A stretch of DNA of 7,102 bases from Lachnospiraceae bacterium. Its GTDB lineage: Bacteria; Bacillota_A; Clostridia; Lachnospirales; Lachnospiraceae. Location: the NCBI GenBank assembly GCA_017996675.1, contig JAGOGN010000074.1, positions 1 to 7,102 on the forward strand, read 5' to 3'. Position 1 is the first letter of the stretch, and each line of letters opens with the position of its first letter. Positions 6,207 through 7,102 of this stretch are shown here, piece by piece. The notes under the pieces are model-generated. The model ran no database searches. It saw only the letters and a list, made by a program, of their open reading frames with translations, and was not told the origin of the DNA. Both the position numbers and the translations under genes were made by a program.

Positions 6207-7102
6207 ATGGAACATGTACTAGTAGTGTTGCCTTTTCGGGATGAGCAGAAGCGAAAGCTGGAACAGCAAGCACCAGATTATCAGTTTCAATACGTTCAGA
6301 AAGAAAGTTTAACGAAAGAGTGTTTGGAATGGGCGACAATCTTAATTGGAAATGTACCTTTTGAATTCTTATCAGGTAATCTTCATTTGAAATGGGTTCA
6401 GCTCAATAACGCTGGAACAGAAGGATATCTGGATAGTCTGCCAGATCAATGTATCCTGACCAATGCAACCGGAGCCTATGGAGATATTATGGGTGAACAT
6501 ATTCTGGCCATGCTGTTTATGTTAATGAAGCGCTTGGATCAGTATTATCTGGAACAACGAGTGGAACAATGGAAGCCACTGGAGTATGTACATTCTATGC
6601 GTGGAGCCAATATTTTAGTTGTAGGTTTTGGCAATATCGGACAATGTTTTGCCAAGAAAGCAAATGCATTAGGTGCGCAGGTATATGGAATTAGAAAAAG
6701 TGTGCAAGACACTCCTGATTATGTAATAGAGATGGGAACGTTAAGTGATTTAAAGCGTCTCTTACCTAAGATGGATGTAGTTGTAAGTTGTCTGCCAGGT
6801 TACCATCAAACAACACAAATATTTGACAGGGATTGTTTGTTACGAATGAAGAAAGGTGCTTTTTTCCTGAATGTAGGGAGGGGAACCGTTGTGGATACCG
6901 ATGCATTAGTAGAATTGTTGAATGAAAATTATTTAGGTGGAGCTGGGTTAGATGTAACCGATCCTGAACCATTGCCACTAGGCCATCCGCTTTGGAAGGC
7001 AAATCGAGTGATTCTTACTCCTCATGTGAGTGGACAGTTTCATTATCCAGAGACTATGGATAAAGTGATTGAGATTGCCATCGATAATTTAAGACGTTTT
7101 GC
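6207..7102 (+). CDS. D-isomer-specific 2-hydroxyacid dehydrogenase, 3' end missing
   Basis: This enzyme should reduce a 2-oxo acid to a D-2-hydroxy acid, or the reverse, with NAD(P). The frame runs open to the window end, giving 298 complete codons; the family is usually 310-330 residues, so only a short C-terminal piece is missing. The substrate-side domain contains NNAGTEGY (67-74). The linker helix GEHILAMLFMLMKRLD (96-111) leads into the Rossmann fold with GFGNIG at 140-145. The catalytic triad is intact: Arg225 in NVGRGT, Glu254 in DPEPLP and His273 in TPHVSG. After the second Rossmann strand (VYGIRKS) there is Arg163 rather than the Asp that usually binds NAD, so NADP(H) preference is likely by inference. 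GGAG at 6198-6201 is five bases before the ATG, and the gap to the PEPCK-like gene is 16 bases, so the two are probably one transcript. The exact substrate is not readable; glyoxylate/hydroxypyruvate reductase-like enzymes are close candidates. Confidence 0.92.
   Translation, partial: MEHVLVVLPFRDEQKRKLEQQAPDYQFQYVQKESLTKECLEWATILIGNVPFEFLSGNLHLKWVQLNNAGTEGYLDSLPDQCILTNATGAYGDIMGEHILAMLFMLMKRLDQYYLEQRVEQWKPLEYVHSMRGANILVVGFGNIGQCFAKKANALGAQVYGIRKSVQDTPDYVIEMGTLSDLKRLLPKMDVVVSCLPGYHQTTQIFDRDCLLRMKKGAFFLNVGRGTVVDTDALVELLNENYLGGAGLDVTDPEPLPLGHPLWKANRVILTPHVSGQFHYPETMDKVIEIAIDNLRRF

Noticed and set aside
5968..7002. Minus-strand open frames opposite the PEPCK-like and dehydrogenase genes
   Set aside because: The plus-strand proteins have intact catalytic motifs throughout; the antisense translations have no recognisable motif.

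Overview
The window is AT-rich, densely packed and read entirely from the plus strand. Its short gaps, strong GGAG-type ribosome binding sites and protein styles suggest a low-GC Gram-positive bacterium of the Clostridia, perhaps Lachnospiraceae. That assignment is an inference from style, not from a marker gene. No tRNA, rRNA, CRISPR array, insertion sequence or other mobile-element signature was seen.

Layout: (1) Bases 1-2838 hold the long 3' part of sbcC, the coiled-coil SMC-like ATPase subunit of the SbcCD nuclease; its start and Walker A lie upstream of the window. (2) Bases 2825-2930 form a gene boundary: a hairpin spanning the sbcC stop codon, a possible extended -10 promoter, and a short direct repeat. 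(3) Five genes follow on the same strand with gaps of only 16-39 bp, which looks like one operon. They are a two-helix membrane protein of YcxB type (2936-3427), a class I SAM-dependent methyltransferase (3450-4184), a 56-residue single-helix membrane protein (4224-4394), a 585-residue divergent phosphoenolpyruvate carboxykinase-superfamily protein (4433-6190), and a D-2-hydroxyacid dehydrogenase cut off by the window end (6207-7102).

How they might work together: SbcCD acts in DNA-end repair and has no evident link to the downstream genes. The PEPCK-like protein and the dehydrogenase are adjacent and probably co-translated; both families handle C3/C4 or other 2-oxo acids, so a shared metabolic role is possible but unproven. 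The PEPCK-like protein is the most interesting item. It keeps recognisable counterparts of most E. coli PckA catalytic residues, but on an altered scaffold with a longer N-terminal part, a shorter C-terminal part and an HPr-kinase-like P-loop. No clearly new defence or mobile system was found.
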